From an uncultured Lachnobacterium sp. (lineage in GTDB: Bacteria > Bacillota > Clostridia > Lachnospirales > Lachnospiraceae), in NCBI GenBank assembly GCA_900550545.1, contig URSS01000004.1, positions 1 through 64,000 on the forward strand: a stretch of 64,000 nucleotides of DNA. The letters are read 5' to 3'. The notes beneath the pieces were generated by a model, which worked only from the letters and a program-made list of their open reading frames with translations, was not told where the DNA came from and did no database searches. This document shows, piece after piece, positions 63,935 through 64,000 of this stretch. The stretch's first letter is position 1. Each line of letters starts with the position of its first letter. Position numbers and translations under genes: made by a program.

Positions 63935-64000
63935 TCATATATCCTCTGCCGCCCCTAACACCTCATCATTTTCACTTTTGTGGACATATACAATTTTTTC
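63935..64000 (-). CDS. C-terminal end of an unidentified gene (cut by window edge)
   Basis: The last 66 bases read on the minus strand as EKIVYVHKSENDEVLGAAEDI followed by TGA. The composition looks like real coding sequence, but 21 residues are too few to name a family. Confidence 0.35.
   Translation of the reverse strand, partial: EKIVYVHKSENDEVLGAAEDI

Noticed and set aside
1..64000. CRISPR array or prophage
   Set aside because: No evenly spaced short repeats with unique spacers were found, and no phage structural, integrase or lysis genes; the only tandem repeat is the 15-bp unit within marR.

Overview
The window reads as chromosomal DNA of an anaerobic low-to-medium GC Firmicute, most likely a gut Lachnospiraceae. 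The grounds are a clostridial ferredoxin-type [FeFe] hydrogenase, an iron-sulfur L-serine dehydratase of two subunits, a BceRS-BceAB peptide-resistance module, a Csp-like subtilisin, a large secreted GH53 galactanase, and AGGAGG ribosome sites with several TTG/GTG starts. The genus cannot be fixed from sequence alone. No rRNA, tRNA, CRISPR array or prophage was seen. Almost all genes lie on the minus strand.

Layout. 1-7.4 kb: serine dehydratase (sdaAB, sdaAA) downstream of a GGDEF/EAL protein and a HEAT-RNA methylase, then a membrane-anchored amidase, a 0.4-kb palindrome and ilvE. 8.5-18.4 kb: a tight seven-gene operon, folC - leucine-rich repeat protein - VWA/DUF2201 - MoxR ATPase - YhgE/Pip - small membrane protein - YhgE/Pip. 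18.5-24.6 kb: degV, an AgrA/AgrC-like two-component pair, an M18 aminopeptidase, cold-shock and NUDIX genes. 24.6-27.1 kb: a radical SAM/DUF4130 DNA-repair pair behind a promoter with two LexA boxes. 27-33 kb: a group-B-like [FeFe] hydrogenase, a subtilisin and a second GGDEF/EAL protein. 33-41 kb: purE-M-N-D with a HAD phosphatase, an M29-type peptidase, VanZ and pyrE. 41-48 kb: a MYG1-like gene with a small leader-bearing protein, then a complete Bce-type resistance module with a recognisable BceR-type operator. 48-49.7 kb: an IS607 element whose TnpA has an apparent internal deletion while TnpB is intact. 49.7-54.6 kb: a solute-binding lipoprotein with a hybrid kinase, and an AgcS symporter under a tandem glycine riboswitch. 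54.7-59.4 kb: a MarR-regulated heterodimeric ABC exporter. 59.7-63.3 kb: a multidomain galactanase behind a LacI-type operator.

The most unusual signal is a 212-bp repeat with 21-bp terminal inverted repeats and 7-bp target duplications. Three complete copies look identical by eye, one is cut by the left window edge, and one is a reduced copy of a single hairpin. The element can fold into four consecutive stem-loops. Every full or edge copy lies in the same orientation just downstream of a minus-strand gene. It encodes no protein and resembles a recently active MITE, possibly also acting as a transcribed structured RNA or 3-prime-end element. Other leads are the SOS-controlled radical SAM repair pair, the MoxR/VWA/LRR/Pip operon, and the TnpB left beside a damaged transposase.
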